Assembly (NCBI GenBank): GCA_002748505.1
Contig: PDSN01000036.1
Coordinates: 1-6,479, forward strand
Length of the DNA stretch: 6,479 nt
Direction: 5' to 3'
Origin: Gammaproteobacteria bacterium
GTDB lineage: Bacteria > Pseudomonadota > Gammaproteobacteria > Pseudomonadales > Halieaceae
Of this stretch, positions 5,356-6,479 are shown one piece after another (positions within the stretch are counted from its first letter, which is position 1; every line of letters begins with the position of its first letter). The position numbers were made by a program, and so were the translations under genes. The notes below the pieces were generated by a model. It did not search any database and was not told where the DNA came from. It saw only the letters and a program-made list of their open reading frames with translations.

Positions 5356-5643
5356 TTAGCCCTCCTTCTTTTTGAACATGGCCAACATACGGTCAGTCAC
5401 CATATAGCCGCCAATTACGTTAATCGATGCCAGCGCCACGGCAAAACCACCCAGCCACTGGGCCAAGTCGCCGTAGCCATTCCCAGCCAAACTGATCGCG
5501 CCCACCACGGTGATGCCTGAAATCGCATTCGCGCCGGACATCAAAGGCGTGTGCAAGGTTGCAGGTACTTTATTGATGAGTTCGAAGCCCAGGAAAATGG
5601 ACAACATCAAAATAAAGGTCAGAAATATTTCAGCGGGAATCAT
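5356..5643 (-). CDS. pntAB: NAD(P) transhydrogenase membrane subunit alpha-2
   Basis: The 95-residue protein is mostly hydrophobic, with about three membrane helices, and ends in a basic MFKKKEG tail. The segment VPATLHTPLMSGANAISGITVVGAI at about 26-50, broken by the HTPLMSG signature at 31-37, is the hallmark of the transhydrogenase alpha membrane domain. VIGGYMVTDRMLAMF marks the last helix. In two-gene enzymes such as E. coli PntA this domain is fused to the NAD-binding domain. Here it is a separate gene, as in Rhodospirillum and Thermus. The ATG at 5643 follows the pntAA stop after one base and has a perfect AAGGAGGT 7 bases upstream. The residue at position 42, a channel histidine in the Thermus protein as I recall it, is Ser here. 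The frame stays open upstream to 5820, but that part lies in pntAA. Confidence 0.95.
   Translation of the reverse strand: MIPAEIFLTFILMLSIFLGFELINKVPATLHTPLMSGANAISGITVVGAISLAGNGYGDLAQWLGGFAVALASINVIGGYMVTDRMLAMFKKKEG
5361..5367 (-). promoter_or_regulatory. Ribosome binding site of pntB
   Basis: The minus strand reads AAGGAGG inside the last codons of pntAB, 8 bases from ATG 5352 and only 5 from TTG 5355. The spacing favours the ATG as the start. Confidence 0.7.
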
Positions 5644-5644
5644 C

Positions 5645-6479
5645 TCAAGCACCTCCTTGCAAAAGTGCGCTAATGGTTTCGTTGGTGACCTTGCCATCAT
5701 GGGTAATGATGCAGCCGGGTAAAATGTCGTGCTCGAAATCGATGACGAAGCTGTTGCTCTCCTCATCCCACACATCCTGCACCAGGTTGTACAGGTTTGA
5801 CGCGTACATTTGACTGGCATCCCGGGAAACTTCGCCGGCCAGATTACCTTTGCCGATAATAGTTACGCCGTTTTTCACCACTACATCGTTGGCCACGGAA
5901 CCCTCGACATTACCGCCGGTTTCGGCGGCCATATCCACAATAACCGAGCCGGGCATCATGCCCTCGATCATATCTGCGGTCACCAGCACCGGCGGTTTGC
6001 GGCCAAACACCTGCGCGGTGGTAATCACCACGTCGGATTTGGCAATCAGTTCTTTCTGGGCCTGGCGCTGTTTTTCGATTTGCTCCGGGGTCAGCTCTTT
6101 GGCGTAACCGCTCTCGGTCTGCCCCGTCTCGCCAAGGTCAATCTCTAAAAACTTCGCACCCAGGGATTGCACCTGCTCAGCCACCACGGGACGGGTATCA
6201 AACGCGGTCACTTTCGCGCCCAAACGCTTGGCGGTGGCAATGGCCTGCAGCCCGGCCACACCCGCGCCAATCACAAACACGTTGGCGGGCTTCAGGGTGC
6301 CCGCAGGTGTCATCATCATTGGAAAAATACGCGGCAAGTGCGTAGCCGCCTGCATCACCATTACATAGCCCGCCAGGTTGGCCTGGGAGCTCAGCGCGTC
6401 CATCTTCTGGCTGCGGGTGGTACGGGGAATCATTTCCATACTGATCGCCGTCACGCCCTGATCGCGCATGGCTTTGATC
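5645..6479 (-). CDS. pntAA: NAD(P) transhydrogenase NAD-binding subunit alpha-1, C-terminal part
   Basis: The gene runs off the right edge. 278 whole codons are present, read from IKAMRDQG, and the N-terminal part is missing. This is domain dI of the transhydrogenase, a soluble NAD(H)-binding subunit related to alanine dehydrogenase. The RQD loop that positions the nicotinamide is present as R-x4-Q-x2-D in PRTTRSQKMD (residues 19, 24 and 27 of the fragment). The Rossmann loop reads VIGAGVAGLQA at about 69-79, ending in an acidic residue in AFDTRP that favours NAD over NADP. The mobile loop segment SGYAKELTPEQ and the MYASNLYNL segment are also seen. The protein ends after domain dI with no membrane helices, confirming the three-subunit form. 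The MRDQG methionine at 6469 is internal, not a start. The pnt genes follow in the order pntAA, pntAB, pntB, and the promoter must lie beyond the window. Confidence 0.95.
   Translation of the reverse strand, partial: IKAMRDQGVTAISMEMIPRTTRSQKMDALSSQANLAGYVMVMQAATHLPRIFPMMMTPAGTLKPANVFVIGAGVAGLQAIATAKRLGAKVTAFDTRPVVAEQVQSLGAKFLEIDLGETGQTESGYAKELTPEQIEKQRQAQKELIAKSDVVITTAQVFGRKPPVLVTADMIEGMMPGSVIVDMAAETGGNVEGSVANDVVVKNGVTIIGKGNLAGEVSRDASQMYASNLYNLVQDVWDEESNSFVIDFEHDILPGCIITHDGKVTNETISALLQGGA
5651..5658 (-). promoter_or_regulatory. Ribosome binding site of pntAB
   Basis: The minus strand reads AAGGAGGT, a full anti-16S match, inside the last codons of pntAA and 7 bases before ATG 5643. It decides the short start of pntAB. 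Confidence 0.75.

Noticed and set aside
5644..5820. Upstream extension of pntAB that would make a 154-residue protein
   Set aside because: The extra part is Cys/Thr/Ser-rich, lies in pntAA coding sequence and has no family similarity. The start at 5643 has a perfect ribosome binding site and matches the usual pntAB N-terminus.

Overview
The window looks like a chromosomal housekeeping segment from a gammaproteobacterium of moderate GC. The proteins closely resemble E. coli and Pseudomonas WaaA, TolC, YqiB and CpdA. The transhydrogenase, however, is the three-gene form (PntAA, PntAB, PntB) rather than the two-gene enterobacterial form. Together with the tolC / yqiB-cpdA neighbourhood this suggests a Pseudomonas- or Cellvibrio-like marine or soil lineage. 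That placement is inferred from remembered gene order and was not tested. No tRNA, rRNA, CRISPR array, insertion sequence or prophage signal is visible.

Layout, left to right: (1) the 5' end of waaA (Kdo transferase) on the minus strand, cut by the left edge; (2) a 140-bp divergent spacer with an inverted repeat; (3) a small class I SAM-dependent methyltransferase of unknown substrate on the plus strand; (4) tolC on the minus strand, converging on the methyltransferase with only 8 bp between stop codons; (5) a 237-bp divergent regulatory region with a good tolC promoter and a strong CRP/Vfr-type site; (6) yqiB (DUF1249) and cpdA (cAMP phosphodiesterase) on the plus strand, overlapping by 4 bp; (7) a 116-bp convergent spacer rich in inverted repeats; (8) pntB, pntAB and pntAA on the minus strand, tightly packed, with pntAA running off the right edge.

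Functional links: waaA and tolC both serve the envelope (lipopolysaccharide core and outer-membrane efflux or secretion). CpdA lowers cellular cAMP, and the CRP-like site just upstream of its operon suggests a negative feedback loop on cAMP. The pnt genes encode the proton-translocating NAD(P) transhydrogenase that supplies NADPH.

I found no convincing new system. The best leads are the CRP-like site ahead of yqiB-cpdA, a transhydrogenase that appears to lack both membrane-channel histidines known from the E. coli and Thermus enzymes, the absence of nudF from its usual place, and an 18-bp perfect palindrome spanning the pntB stop codon.
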